The notes: generated from the sequence alone by a model not told the origin. Positions 10,540 to 18,486 are shown, counted from the first letter of the stretch. The stretch: 62,575 nucleotides of DNA from Sphingomonadales bacterium (GCA_028869175.1 JAGWTB010000003.1:1-62575); one strand, 5' to 3'. Numbers and translations: made by a program.

Positions 10540-11346
10540 TCAGTCAGCCGGTTTCAGCACGGCAGGCGCGGCTTGCTGGCGGACCAGCACGATCAGCGCG
10601 GCGATGGCTCCGGCCAGCACCAGCGATGCGCCTACCCGGCTGAGTTCCAGCCCGCCCTTGGCCAGCGGCTTGTCGAGGAAATCGCCCACGACCGCGCCGA
10701 GCGGGCGGGTGAGGATGAAAGCCGCCCAGAACAGCGCGACATGGTTGATCGCCGTGCGGTAGTAAGCCAGCGCGATCAGCGCCAGCAGGCCACCGAAGAT
10801 CAGCGCCGAACCCAGATAGCCCAGCGGCCCGTCGGCGATCCAGTCCCCCAGCGCGGTGCCCAGCGTCTGGGAGAAGGTGATCGTCAGCCAGTAGTACATT
10901 TCGGCCCGGGGTTCGTGCAGCGAAGTGATCGAAACCGTGCCCAGCGCGCGGTGCCAGACCAGCAGCGAGAGCAGCACCATGCCCAGCAGCAGCAGCGATC
11001 CGCCGGGGTAGCCAATTCCCAGCGAACGCGTGGCGAAATCGGCCATGGTCGTCCCCGCCGTGGTCGAGGCGATGATCGTTGCCCAGTAGAGCCACGGATT
11101 GAACCGCCGCGCACGAACCTGCACCAGCACCAGCACCGCCAGCACCGACGCGAAGATCGCGGTGCCGATCAGATAGCCGCCCTGCCAGAACGAACTGGGT
11201 GCATCGGCAGTGGTTTCACCCAGCCATGACATTGAAACCGCGTCTCCGGCGGTTTCGCCAAAGGTGGTCGCCAGGATCTTGATGATCCAGAATCCCAGCG
11301 TCACCGCCGGGACCTTGGTCAAGGCCGATTGCATGTTGTCAGTCAT
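10540..11346 (-). CDS. COG4705-type multi-pass membrane protein with four internal repeats
   Basis: A 268-residue integral membrane protein with about eight predicted hydrophobic segments. Four related units each end a helix with a T-x-G-x-x-x-x-D-like pattern: TTFGETAGDAVSM, STTAGTTMADFAT, SQTLGTALGDWIA and TRPLGAVVGDFLD. The pattern suggests duplication of a two-helix hairpin with a conserved Gly/Asp pair, perhaps for ion or metal binding. It is 101 bases downstream of phyR in the same direction, so it may be read with it. Function is unknown; members are annotated only as uncharacterised membrane-anchored proteins. Confidence 0.75.
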   Translation of the reverse strand: MTDNMQSALTKVPAVTLGFWIIKILATTFGETAGDAVSMSWLGETTADAPSSFWQGGYLIGTAIFASVLAVLVLVQVRARRFNPWLYWATIIASTTAGTTMADFATRSLGIGYPGGSLLLLGMVLLSLLVWHRALGTVSITSLHEPRAEMYYWLTITFSQTLGTALGDWIADGPLGYLGSALIFGGLLALIALAYYRTAINHVALFWAAFILTRPLGAVVGDFLDKPLAKGGLELSRVGASLVLAGAIAALIVLVRQQAAPAVLKPAD

Positions 11347-11447
11347 GGGGGGAGCACCTCGTCCCCGGCATCATGCGCGATGACAGGCAGGTCGTAAACC
11401 CCCGAGCGGCACGACTATCGCGTGCGACCCTGCTTTCCGCTGGCTTT

Positions 11448-12236
11448 TCAGCCCAGCGGCCGGCTCGAACCGAAGAACAGCGCCTGGCTGATCGCGGCGC
11501 GGACGGTGGCTTCCTGGAAGGGCTTGGTGACGAGGTAGGTCGGTTCGGGACGGTCGCCGGTCAGCAGGCGTTCGGGGTAGGCGGTGATGAAGATCACCGG
11601 CACATCGCCGAAGCGCAGGATGTCCTCCACTGCATCGATGCCCGAACTGCCGTCAGCCAGCTGGATGTCGGCGAGCACCAGCCCCGGACGGGTGGCGGCA
11701 TAGGCTTCGCGGGCCTGATCGCGCGTCGCGGCGGTGGCGACGACCTTGTGACCGAGATCGGCGGCAATGTCCTCAAGCTGCATGGCAATCAGCGGTTCGT
11801 CCTCGATCACCAGCACTTCCGTGGCGGTTTCACGATCGATCTCTGCCACGGCTTCGGAAGCGAGGCGCGCCACCTCGTCAGCGCTGCACTGAAGGATCAG
11901 GCCCGCTTCTCCGGGGGTAAAGTCTTCCAGCGTGGTGAGCAGCAACGCCTGCCGCGACAACGGCGTTATGCTCGCCAGCCGGGACTGTGCCGCGCGTTCG
12001 TGCAGGCTGGCGCTGCCCGCAACCGGTTCGACATGCGCAGCGGTCCACAGCTTGGTGAAAGCAGCATAGAGCGCCGCGCGCCCCTGCGAGACTTCAGCCA
12101 GCAGCGCACGGTCGGCCAGTGCGGCCTCCAGCGTCGCGCGAACGAAGGCGTCGCCTGACTGCTGCGATCCGGTGAGCGCCCGGGCATAACGCCTGAGATA
12201 GGGCAAATGACGTCCGACCTGTTCCGCTACCGACAT
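11448..12236 (-). CDS. phyR: Stress response anti-anti-sigma regulator PhyR
   Basis: A 262-residue hybrid of a sigma-factor-like domain (~1-135) and a C-terminal receiver (~139-255). The sigma-like half mimics EcfG and binds NepR after phosphorylation. The receiver shows the acidic pocket VLVIEDEP, the phospho-acceptor D190 in PGLVLADIQLADGSSG, the conserved Thr in VIFITAYPE and the Lys of LVTKPF. The domain order, output first and receiver last, is diagnostic. The ATG at 12236 has GGAAGGGA six bases before it. A candidate EcfG-type promoter lies about 80 bases upstream. Confidence 0.95.
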   Translation of the reverse strand: MSVAEQVGRHLPYLRRYARALTGSQQSGDAFVRATLEAALADRALLAEVSQGRAALYAAFTKLWTAAHVEPVAGSASLHERAAQSRLASITPLSRQALLLTTLEDFTPGEAGLILQCSADEVARLASEAVAEIDRETATEVLVIEDEPLIAMQLEDIAADLGHKVVATAATRDQAREAYAATRPGLVLADIQLADGSSGIDAVEDILRFGDVPVIFITAYPERLLTGDRPEPTYLVTKPFQEATVRAAISQALFFGSSRPLG

Positions 12237-12314
12237 GATATTCCCTTCCTTGCAGCATCAGTGTCTACCTGCGGCTGCGCCAGACCGCTGTCATAGCACC
12301 GTGCCGCCATGCAC

Positions 12315-12339
12315 AACACTGCAGACGGGCGCTGGTTCC
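12315..12339 (-). promoter_or_regulatory. Candidate EcfG-type promoter of phyR
   Basis: On the minus strand GGAAC (12339-12335) is followed after 16 bases by TGTT (12318-12315), one mismatch to CGTT with the GTT core kept. It lies 78 bases before the phyR ATG. Autoregulation of phyR by EcfG is usual in alphaproteobacteria. Confidence 0.6.
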
Positions 12340-12412
12340 CATGTTCCGGGGGAAGCTTGCGACGGGGGCTTCGTAGCGGACGCAAAAAAATTCTGTCCGT
12401 CCGATTTTTTCG

Positions 12413-12437
12413 GGAACCCGGCGACAACACCTGCGTT
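12413..12437 (+). promoter_or_regulatory. Perfect EcfG-type promoter facing away from phyR
   Basis: GGAAC at 12413-12417, 16 bases, then CGTT at 12434-12437: a full consensus match. A run of seven A (12384-12390) and a run of six T (12405-12410) lie just upstream and could act like an UP element. No credible protein gene starts within reach; transcription would begin near 12444, at the foot of the hairpin described as the RNA candidate. Confidence 0.85.
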
Positions 12438-12443
12438 TTTCCC

Positions 12444-12543
12444 ATGTCATCGTCCGATCCCTCCCCCCCTCCCGTCGATCGGCGATGACTCGACCTTGAG
12501 GCCTCCGCGTGATCCCATTCCTTCGCGGAGGCCTCATTAGTTT
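12444..12543 (+). ncRNA. GsrN-like stress-induced small RNA candidate
   Basis: A predicted transcript of about 100 nt that starts just after the perfect EcfG-type promoter. Its first element is a hairpin: 12446-12459 pairs with 12477-12489 over 13 base pairs with one bulged U. The 17-nt loop is CCUCCCCCCCUCCCGUC, a ready-made anti-Shine-Dalgarno. The second element is a perfect 12-bp hairpin (12498-12509 with 12524-12535) followed by AUUAGUUU, which can serve as terminator. No convincing open frame is contained. The design matches GsrN of Caulobacter (sigma-T dependent, C-rich 5' loop, ~100 nt). Homology to GsrN is an inference from architecture only; the ends are estimates. Confidence 0.72.
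12498..12543 (+). terminator. Terminator-like hairpin of the small RNA candidate
   Basis: GAGGCCTCCGCG and CGCGGAGGCCTC form a perfect 12-bp stem around a 14-base loop. The trailing ATTAGTTT is a poor but usable U-tract. Within the non-coding stretch 12237-12690 it marks the end of the predicted RNA and separates it from the cytochrome operon promoter. Confidence 0.65.
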
Positions 12544-12611
12544 CGGGGGGATCACGTTCAGCATCACGATCAACGCACGCAGGTGCGCGACGGACTGCGA
12601 CAAACTTTGCC

Positions 12612-12639
12612 TTGATCGATCCTTCAACTTTTGTACTAT
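12612..12639 (+). promoter_or_regulatory. Candidate sigma-70 promoter of the cytochrome operon
   Basis: TTGATC (12612-12617), 16 bases, TACTAT (12634-12639), ending 51 bases before the ATG of the cytochrome c' gene. Both boxes are four or five of six to consensus. The surrounding bases are AT-richer than the neighbours. Confidence 0.5.
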
Positions 12640-12690
12640 TCCCGGCGAGACCCGTGGTGACGGGCTTGAAGACCTATCCGGGGAGATGCC

Positions 12691-13146
12691 ATGTTTCGTC
12701 CACTCGCGCTTGTTCTGGGCGGCGCTGCCATGCTCGCCTCTGCGCCATTGCTGGCAAGCGGGGCGGACGCGGTGCGGTCCCGCATCGCCGCCTACCGGGA
12801 GCTGGGTGCATCCTTCAAGACGGTGAATGACGGCCTGCGCGGGCCGGAACCGCAGGCGATGCTGATCCAGATCGCCGCGCGCCAGATCGTCAACGCCTCG
12901 CGCGCGCAGTACGGCCTGTTCCCCGCCGGCAGCGGCGCTGAATCAGGTGCACGCACCAGAGCCAAGCCGGAAGTCTGGGCGCAGGCCGCTCGCTTCAAGG
13001 CAGCGCAGGATGCATTCTCGGTAGAGGCGCTGGCGTTCCAGCGCGCGGCCATGGCCAACAACGTGCCCGCCATCCGCACCGAAGCCCGCAAGCTGGGCGC
13101 GACCTGCAAGGGCTGCCACGACACGTTCCGCGTACCGGGGGATTGA
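12691..13146 (+). CDS. Cytochrome c' family protein
   Basis: An exported c-type cytochrome of 151 residues. A signal peptide (~1-23, ending LLASG) is followed by a four-helix-bundle-like region. The single haem-binding motif CKGCH is close to the C-terminus (KLGATCKGCHDTFR), the arrangement typical of cytochrome c'. Expected role: periplasmic electron carrier or NO-binding protein. The ATG at 12691 follows GGGGAG. It is the first gene of a five-gene unit, and the next ATG follows its stop by four bases. Confidence 0.88.
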   Translation: MFRPLALVLGGAAMLASAPLLASGADAVRSRIAAYRELGASFKTVNDGLRGPEPQAMLIQIAARQIVNASRAQYGLFPAGSGAESGARTRAKPEVWAQAARFKAAQDAFSVEALAFQRAAMANNVPAIRTEARKLGATCKGCHDTFRVPGD

Positions 13147-13150
13147 TCGC

Positions 13151-13987
13151 ATGACGGGGGTTTCCTTCCGCCTCGCGCTGGCCGCGCTGGCGTTGCACTT
13201 GCTGCCCGCTGGCGCGGCCCTGGCCCAGCCGGTCGATCTGCCGATCCCGGCAGCCCGGGCCGAACCGCTGCCTGCCGAGGTGAAGATCGCCCGCGCGGGC
13301 AACACCCGCGTCTATGCCAACCGCCACGGCGTCACGCTCTATGGCATGGATATGCGCACGCTGATCCGCTTCACTGCCGATCCCGCGCGATTCTGCACCG
13401 GGGACTGCGCCGCCCAGTGGGAGCCGCTGCTTACCCCGCCGGGCATGGCGGTGAACATCCGGTTTCCGCAAGGCTTCGGCGGCCCGCGCCAGCCGCTGCC
13501 CGCCGGCTTCGTCAACCCGCAGTCCGCACCTGACTGGACGGTGATCGACGGGCCTGCCGGGCCGCAATGGGTCTACAAGGGCTGGCACATGGTCTTCACC
13601 CGCAAGGATGATCGGCCCGGCAGCGCCGCGTTCGACGGCGCGGACAAGTTCACCTGGAACACCCTGAAATATGTGCCCCCCACGCCCGACATCGTCGCAC
13701 CGCCGGGCGTCCGTGCGGTGCTCGCGGGGGAAAGCCATGCCTTCGCCGATCCCGAGGGCCGCGTGCTCTACACCGGCAAATGCGGCAAGGACTGCGCCGG
13801 CTGGACGCCCTTCACCGCCGCGCTTGCCGGCAGGGGGCTTGGCCCGTGGACCATATCCACCGCCGGTGATCGTCCGCAGTGGCTCTATCGCGGCAAGCCG
13901 GTCTACGTCAGCCGCGAGGACGATCCGCTGACCGCCCCCGCCGGCACCGAAGTGCTGCGCCCCGCCGCAGGAAAGGACCGGCCATGA
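13151..13987 (+). CDS. Exported protein with two secreted-repeat (lipoprotein_15, COG4315-like) units
   Basis: A 278-residue protein with a signal peptide (~1-26, ALAQ). Two copies of the family pattern are visible: FCTGDCAAQWEPLL with DWTVIDGPAGPQWVYKGWH, and CGKDCAGWTPF with GPWTISTAGDRPQWLYRGK. Each has a C-x3-C pair and a Q-W-[VL]-Y repeat. Function of the family is unknown, but it often accompanies periplasmic redox proteins. The stop overlaps the next ATG (ATGA), so the two genes are translationally coupled. Confidence 0.85.
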   Translation: MTGVSFRLALAALALHLLPAGAALAQPVDLPIPAARAEPLPAEVKIARAGNTRVYANRHGVTLYGMDMRTLIRFTADPARFCTGDCAAQWEPLLTPPGMAVNIRFPQGFGGPRQPLPAGFVNPQSAPDWTVIDGPAGPQWVYKGWHMVFTRKDDRPGSAAFDGADKFTWNTLKYVPPTPDIVAPPGVRAVLAGESHAFADPEGRVLYTGKCGKDCAGWTPFTAALAGRGLGPWTISTAGDRPQWLYRGKPVYVSREDDPLTAPAGTEVLRPAAGKDRP

Positions 13988-15171
13988 CCGACACCCTACG
14001 CCGCCGCTTCCGCCGTCTGGCCGCGCTGCTGCCGCTGGGCGGCGCACTGTTCGCGATCGGCCCGGCCACCGACGCGCAGCAAAGCGCCATCCGGCTGCCC
14101 GATCCGCCGGCAAACGGAGTGATGGGCTTTGTCATCAGCGAGGCCATCCCGCCGGTAGTGCAGGAGCCGACCGCCTGCCCGCAAGGCACCGTGCTCAAGA
14201 TGCGCGACCAGTTCCTGGCCGATCAGCCCGCTGAAGAGCGCGCGCGGCTGAGCAAGCCGGAAAACGAGGCGGAACTGGTGCGCAAGTGGCAGGCGACCGC
14301 CTTCGGCCCCAACGGCACGAACATCTGCTCACAGCCCGATCTGTTCAGCCGCCCCGCGATGCGCACGGTGCAAAGCCGCATGGCCTGGGGCCTCGACCTC
14401 GACAAGCCCGGTGCCGACGACACCTGCGAGCACGCCGAATTCACTTCGCCCCATGGCGAGAGCGGGATCGACAACCAGGAATACCGCGTCATGGGCTGCA
14501 CGCTCGAATGGCGCGGAACCGACGGGATCAAGGGCGACCAGGCGGTAGGCCTGCGCCAGTTCTTTGCCTCGGGCGAATGGACCCAGGTGCTGCTGCTGCG
14601 CGGGGTCGACAGCCTGCAGCACGACGAGGATGTGGAGGTAATCTACGCCAACACTCCCGACCGACCGGTGATCGATACCACAGGGCGCTTCCTGCCAGGG
14701 GCCAGCTTCACCATATCGGACAAGCCGCCGCGCGAGCGCAACGTGCTGCACGGGCGGATCGACAACGGCGTGCTGACCACTACCCCTGCCGACATCAAGC
14801 TGGCGCAGACCTGGGGCCAGGGCGGCGCGCGCGACATTCGCGGCAACCGCACCCGCTATGATTACCGACACGGCAGGCTGCGGCTGCAGTTCCAGAGCGA
14901 CGGCACGCTGACCGGAATGCTCGGCGGCTACAAGCCGGTGTTCGACGTGATCCAGAGCCCCGGTATCGGCGGTGTCGGCTCGGCGCTCGTTGCCGGGATC
15001 GACTGTGCGCAATACCTCCAGACCCTGCGGCAATATGCCGATGGGGTGCGCGATCCGAAAACCGGCAAGTGCACCGCCATTTCCTCTGCCGTGCAGCTCG
15101 CCGCCGTACCGGCCTTCGTCAACGACATTCCCGCAGCTTCAGCCCCTGCGGGCGGGAGGGCATCGCGATGA
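13984..15171 (+). CDS. Exported protein of unknown function in the DUF1592/DUF1552 operon
   Basis: I do not recognise a family. The 395-residue product begins MTDTLRRRFRRLAALLPLGG, an arginine-rich signal peptide with likely cleavage after TDA near residue 31. The mature part has six well-spaced cysteines (ACPQG, ICSQP, TCEHA, GCTLEW, DCAQY, KCTAI) but no CxxCH, suggesting disulfides rather than haem. Later parts are rich in Gly and aromatic residues, as in beta-rich secreted proteins. It overlaps its neighbours by four bases on both sides, so it is an integral member of the operon. Confidence 0.8.
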   Translation: MTDTLRRRFRRLAALLPLGGALFAIGPATDAQQSAIRLPDPPANGVMGFVISEAIPPVVQEPTACPQGTVLKMRDQFLADQPAEERARLSKPENEAELVRKWQATAFGPNGTNICSQPDLFSRPAMRTVQSRMAWGLDLDKPGADDTCEHAEFTSPHGESGIDNQEYRVMGCTLEWRGTDGIKGDQAVGLRQFFASGEWTQVLLLRGVDSLQHDEDVEVIYANTPDRPVIDTTGRFLPGASFTISDKPPRERNVLHGRIDNGVLTTTPADIKLAQTWGQGGARDIRGNRTRYDYRHGRLRLQFQSDGTLTGMLGGYKPVFDVIQSPGIGGVGSALVAGIDCAQYLQTLRQYADGVRDPKTGKCTAISSAVQLAAVPAFVNDIPAASAPAGGRASR

Positions 15172-16877
15172 AGCGTTCCGCCAAACTTGCCGCCGCGCTG
15201 GCACTGCTGGCGCTGCCCGCCGCCATGGCCTTCGCCCCGGTCGGTCCGGCGGCGGGCGCGGACACCGCCGCTGCCCCCGCACCGGCGCAGGCCGGCCAGA
15301 TCGTCGCCATGCGGCGGCTGACCGAGGCGCAATACCGCAACTCCATCGCCGACATCTTCGGCCCTGACATCCGCGTTTCAGGCCGATTCGAGCCGATCGT
15401 CCGCCCGGTGCACGAAATGATCGCCAGCGGCGCGCGGCGTGCGTCCATTTCGCCCACCGGCCTGGAAAACTTCGATGCCATGGCCCGCGTGATTGCGGCG
15501 CAGGTGTTCGACGCCCAGCACCGCGCCCTGTTCGCACCCTGCGCCCCGGCGGACGCCAAGACGGCGGACGACCGCTGCGCTGCGCAGGTGCTTGCCCCGC
15601 TGGGGCGCTACCTGTTCCGCCGGCCACTGACGCTGGACGAGCAGGCTTTCTACGTCCGCATGGCGGGCGCGGCGGCGGGCAAGGCAGGGTCGTTCGACAA
15701 GGGGCTGGAACTGGCGCTGTCTGCCATGCTGGTTTCGCCCAATTTCCTCTATGTCATCGAACGGGCGGAACCCGATCCGGCGAATCCGGGCCAACTGCGG
15801 CTGGACAACGGCACGCGCGCCACGCGCCTGGCGATGATGCTGTGGAACTCGGCACCCAACGAAGCGCTGCTGAAAGCCGCTGCCGAAGGGCGGCTGACCG
15901 ACCAGAAGCAGCTTGAAGCAGCCGCTGCAGCAATGGTTTCCTCGCCGCGCTTCGAACAGGGGCTGCGTGCCTTCTTTGCCGACATGCTGCTGTTCGAAAA
16001 GTTCGACGAGCTGGCCAAGGACCCGGTGGTCTACCCCTATTTCAACCAGGACGTTGCCCAGGCGCTGCCTGAACAGACACTGCGCACCATCACCGACCAC
16101 CTGCTGACTCGCAATGGCGATTATCGCCAGCTGTTCACCACCAGCCACACCTTCATGACCCGCGCGCTCGGCCCGGTCTATCAGGTGCCGGTGCACCGCG
16201 CGAAGGGTTGGGAGCCTTACGAGTTCGGCCCAAGGGATGATCGTGCCGGGTTGATCGGCCAGGCGGGCTTCCTCTCGCTCTATTCGCATTCGGGCCGCAG
16301 CTCACCCACCCTGCGCGGGCGCGCGATCCGCGAGGTGCTGATGTGCCAGCCGGTGCCCAACCCGCCCGGCAACGTCAACTTCACCGCCGTGCAGGATGTA
16401 CACAACAAGGCCATGCCCACCGCGCGCATCCGGCTGACCGCGCACAATACCGATCCGGTCTGCGCCGGCTGCCACAAGATCACCGATCCGGTGGGCCTCA
16501 GCCTGGAGAGGTTCGACGGCATCGGTGCCTGGCGCGCCAGCGAGAACGACGCGCCGATCGATGCCGGGGGCATGATGGACGGGGTGAAGTTCGAAGGCGG
16601 GGCCGGGCTGGGCAAGGCCCTGTCCGAAAGCCCCGACACGCCGATCTGCGTCGCCAGCCGCGCGCTGGAATATGCCGTCGGCAAGCCGCCCGAGGATGAG
16701 GCACTGGTCGAGCGGCTGGTGGGAGACTTCGCCGGCAGCGGCTACGCCATTCGCGCGCTGTTCCTCAAGGTAGCGACGATGCCCGAAACCTGGCGCGTCA
16801 CCGCGCCTGTGCTGGATAATGCCACCCACGTCAGTTTTGCCGCGCCGGCTACCATGGCCGGGCGCACCGGGAGATAG
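15168..16877 (+). CDS. DUF1592-type (DUF1587/1595/1592/1588/1585) exported cytochrome-like protein
   Basis: A 569-residue exported protein with a signal peptide (~1-30). Domain order: DUF1587-like RLTEAQYRNSIADIFG, DUF1595-like LGRYLFRRPLTLDEQAFY, DUF1592-like LALSAMLVSPNFLYVIER with MMLWNSAPNE, DUF1588-like SPTLRGRAIREVLMCQP, and DUF1585-like C-terminal ~70 residues. One haem-type motif, CAGCHKITDP, is kept. The N-terminal cytochrome module seen in planctomycete relatives is absent. The start ATG 15168 has GGGAGGG before it and overlaps the previous stop. The biochemical role is unknown. Confidence 0.9.
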   Translation: MKRSAKLAAALALLALPAAMAFAPVGPAAGADTAAAPAPAQAGQIVAMRRLTEAQYRNSIADIFGPDIRVSGRFEPIVRPVHEMIASGARRASISPTGLENFDAMARVIAAQVFDAQHRALFAPCAPADAKTADDRCAAQVLAPLGRYLFRRPLTLDEQAFYVRMAGAAAGKAGSFDKGLELALSAMLVSPNFLYVIERAEPDPANPGQLRLDNGTRATRLAMMLWNSAPNEALLKAAAEGRLTDQKQLEAAAAAMVSSPRFEQGLRAFFADMLLFEKFDELAKDPVVYPYFNQDVAQALPEQTLRTITDHLLTRNGDYRQLFTTSHTFMTRALGPVYQVPVHRAKGWEPYEFGPRDDRAGLIGQAGFLSLYSHSGRSSPTLRGRAIREVLMCQPVPNPPGNVNFTAVQDVHNKAMPTARIRLTAHNTDPVCAGCHKITDPVGLSLERFDGIGAWRASENDAPIDAGGMMDGVKFEGGAGLGKALSESPDTPICVASRALEYAVGKPPEDEALVERLVGDFAGSGYAIRALFLKVATMPETWRVTAPVLDNATHVSFAAPATMAGRTGR

Positions 16878-16880
16878 ACC

Positions 16881-18227
16881 ATGGCCTATGACCTTTCCCG
16901 CCGCACCGCGCTGCGCGGCATGCTCAACGGTGCCGGCGTCGTTGTCGGCGTGCCGCTGCTCAATGCCTTCCTTGACGGCAATGGCGAGGCGCTGGCGGCA
17001 ACCGGGGCAGCAGTACCGGTGCGCTTTGGCACATGGTTCTGGGGGTTGGGAGTCAACCCCAACCGCTGGTTCCCGACCAAGCCGGGCAAGGACTTTGATC
17101 TGCCCCCCGAGCTGGAGCCGATCCGGCCATTCAAGGACAAGATCAACGTCTTCGGCAACTTCAACGTGCCGCTGGACGGTGCGCCCAACCTGCCGCACAC
17201 CAGCGGCGGCGTCGCCGTGCGCACCGGCATCGCGCTGACCGCAGACCGCGGCCTGCCGGGGCAAAGCTTTGACGTGACCATCGGCGATCAGATCGGCACC
17301 CGCAGCCGCTTCCGCAGTCTGGACGTCTCGGCCATCGGCGATGCCCGCAATTCGCTTTCGGGGCGCGGCGGCGGCAACCTCAATCCGTCCGAGGGCTCTG
17401 CCGTGGCGCTGTACCAGCGCATCTTCGGTACCGGCTTCCAGGACCCCAACAGCGCCAGCTTCACCCCCGATCCGGTGACGATGGCGCGTCGTTCGGTGCT
17501 GTCGGGCGTGGCCGAGCAACGTCAGGCGTTGCAGGCCGCCGTGGGGGCGGAAGACCGCCAGAAGCTGGACCAGTACTACACCTCGGTGCGTCAGCTTGAA
17601 AACCAGCTCGACGTGCAGCTTACCAGGCCGGAGCCGCTCCAGGCCTGCGCCGTACCGCACGGCGCGCCCGCCGAACTCACCGCCAGCGGCGAGATCGAGA
17701 CGGTGATGAAGAACCACAAACTGATGACCGACCTGCTGGTCATGGCGCTGGCCTGCGACCAGACGCGGGTGTTCAACATGATGTTCAACAACGGTGCCTC
17801 CACCCTCACCCGCATCGGCTCGACCATCACCCACCACCAGCTCACCCACGAGGAAGTGCTGGACAACCGGCTGGGCTACCAGCCCAACGCCACCTACTTC
17901 CTCACCCGGATCATGGAGGCTTGGACCAGCTTCGTCGCGGCGCTGGATGCCGTGAAGGAAGGCAGCCGCACGCTGCTCGACAACACGGTGGTCTTTGCCC
18001 ATTCGGAAACCGAATTCGCCAAGTTCCACACCATCGACAACATGCCGATGATGACGGCGGGCAGCGGCGGCGGACGGATCGCCACCGGACACTACGTCGA
18101 TGGCATCGGCACCCCGGTCACCCGTGTCGGGCTGACGCTGCAACAGGCGCTGGGGGTTCCGGTGGACCGCTGGGGCAGCAAATCGATGGAGACCAGCAAG
18201 CCGATTGCGGAGATCGTCGCGGGGTAG
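16881..18227 (+). CDS. DUF1552-type protein with twin-arginine signal
   Basis: A 448-residue partner of the DUF1592 protein, with which it is almost always encoded. The N-terminus YDLSRRTALRGMLNGAG is a Tat-like signal, so the protein is probably exported folded, perhaps with a cofactor. Conserved DUF1552 features include FGTWFWGLGVNPNRW, KLMTDLLVMALACDQTRVF and HSETEFAKFH. It belongs to the alkaline-phosphatase-like/DUF1501-related superfamily. It starts three bases after the preceding stop and closes the operon. Confidence 0.9.
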   Translation: MAYDLSRRTALRGMLNGAGVVVGVPLLNAFLDGNGEALAATGAAVPVRFGTWFWGLGVNPNRWFPTKPGKDFDLPPELEPIRPFKDKINVFGNFNVPLDGAPNLPHTSGGVAVRTGIALTADRGLPGQSFDVTIGDQIGTRSRFRSLDVSAIGDARNSLSGRGGGNLNPSEGSAVALYQRIFGTGFQDPNSASFTPDPVTMARRSVLSGVAEQRQALQAAVGAEDRQKLDQYYTSVRQLENQLDVQLTRPEPLQACAVPHGAPAELTASGEIETVMKNHKLMTDLLVMALACDQTRVFNMMFNNGASTLTRIGSTITHHQLTHEEVLDNRLGYQPNATYFLTRIMEAWTSFVAALDAVKEGSRTLLDNTVVFAHSETEFAKFHTIDNMPMMTAGSGGGRIATGHYVDGIGTPVTRVGLTLQQALGVPVDRWGSKSMETSKPIAEIVAG

Positions 18228-18360
18228 TGCGGGTATCCTGGAGTTCGCTCACCGCCCACAACCGCCCCCAACCGCTCGTGTCGAGCGGGGGGTGGATTCG
18301 GGGCCGGGATCCATCATCTCCGGGATACAAGACCCGCAGGCCGCATCCACGGCGCGCAGC
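18228..18360. other. Non-coding spacer after the DUF1552 gene
   Basis: Part of a 362-base stretch without a protein gene. A hairpin CCGCTCG-TGT-CGAGCGG (18272-18288) sits 45 bases after the DUF1552 stop and is the only terminator-like element for that operon; it lacks a T-run. CCGGGAT occurs twice as a short direct repeat (18304 and 18320). The rest of the gap, 18361-18589, holds the minus-strand RNA candidate. Confidence 0.4.
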
Positions 18361-18397
18361 AAAAAACCCTCGTCCCGGGGGCAATGGGACGAGGGTT
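18361..18397 (-). terminator. Strong intrinsic terminator
   Basis: AACCCTCGTCCC and GGGACGAGGGTT form a 12-bp GC-rich stem (18386-18397 with 18365-18376) with a nine-base loop, followed on the minus strand by six T. It is the best Rho-independent terminator in the window. It ends transcription coming from lolA and/or from the RNA candidate. Confidence 0.88.
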
Positions 18398-18486
18398 CCT
18401 TTGTGCGTTCGTCACGCTCGACAGCGCAGCCATTTTGCGAGGTCAGGGCAACAGGGGGGAAACCCACCTCATGGCCGCGTTGTCGA
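18361..18486 (-). ncRNA. Unclassified small RNA candidate downstream of lolA
   Basis: A predicted ~126-nt minus-strand RNA. It begins with a long stem, 18471-18486 against 18418-18433 (16 positions, one A-C mismatch and one G-U pair). This continues as GAGGT/ACCTC (18439-18443 with 18466-18470) around a loop with G- and C-runs. A short single-stranded linker leads to a strong intrinsic terminator ending in six U. A TTGCCA-N16-TAAATT promoter ends six bases before the stem. It could alternatively be the 3' end of the lolA transcript. I could not match it to SRP RNA, 6S or tmRNA. Confidence 0.5.

Noticed and set aside
12509..12826. A plus-strand frame running from the RNA terminator into the cytochrome gene
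   Set aside because: It crosses the terminator hairpin and the cytochrome promoter and is out of frame with the clear cytochrome c' gene.
18443..18472. A nine-codon leader-like frame (MRWVSPLLP) inside the minus-strand RNA candidate
   Set aside because: No Shine-Dalgarno, no regulatory codons and no amino-acid biosynthesis gene downstream. The bases are better explained by the stem-loop.
18418..18486. SRP RNA on the plus strand, because of AGGTCAGG
   Set aside because: The conserved GGAAGGAAGCAGC apical segment of SRP RNA is absent, and the terminator and promoter fit the minus strand.
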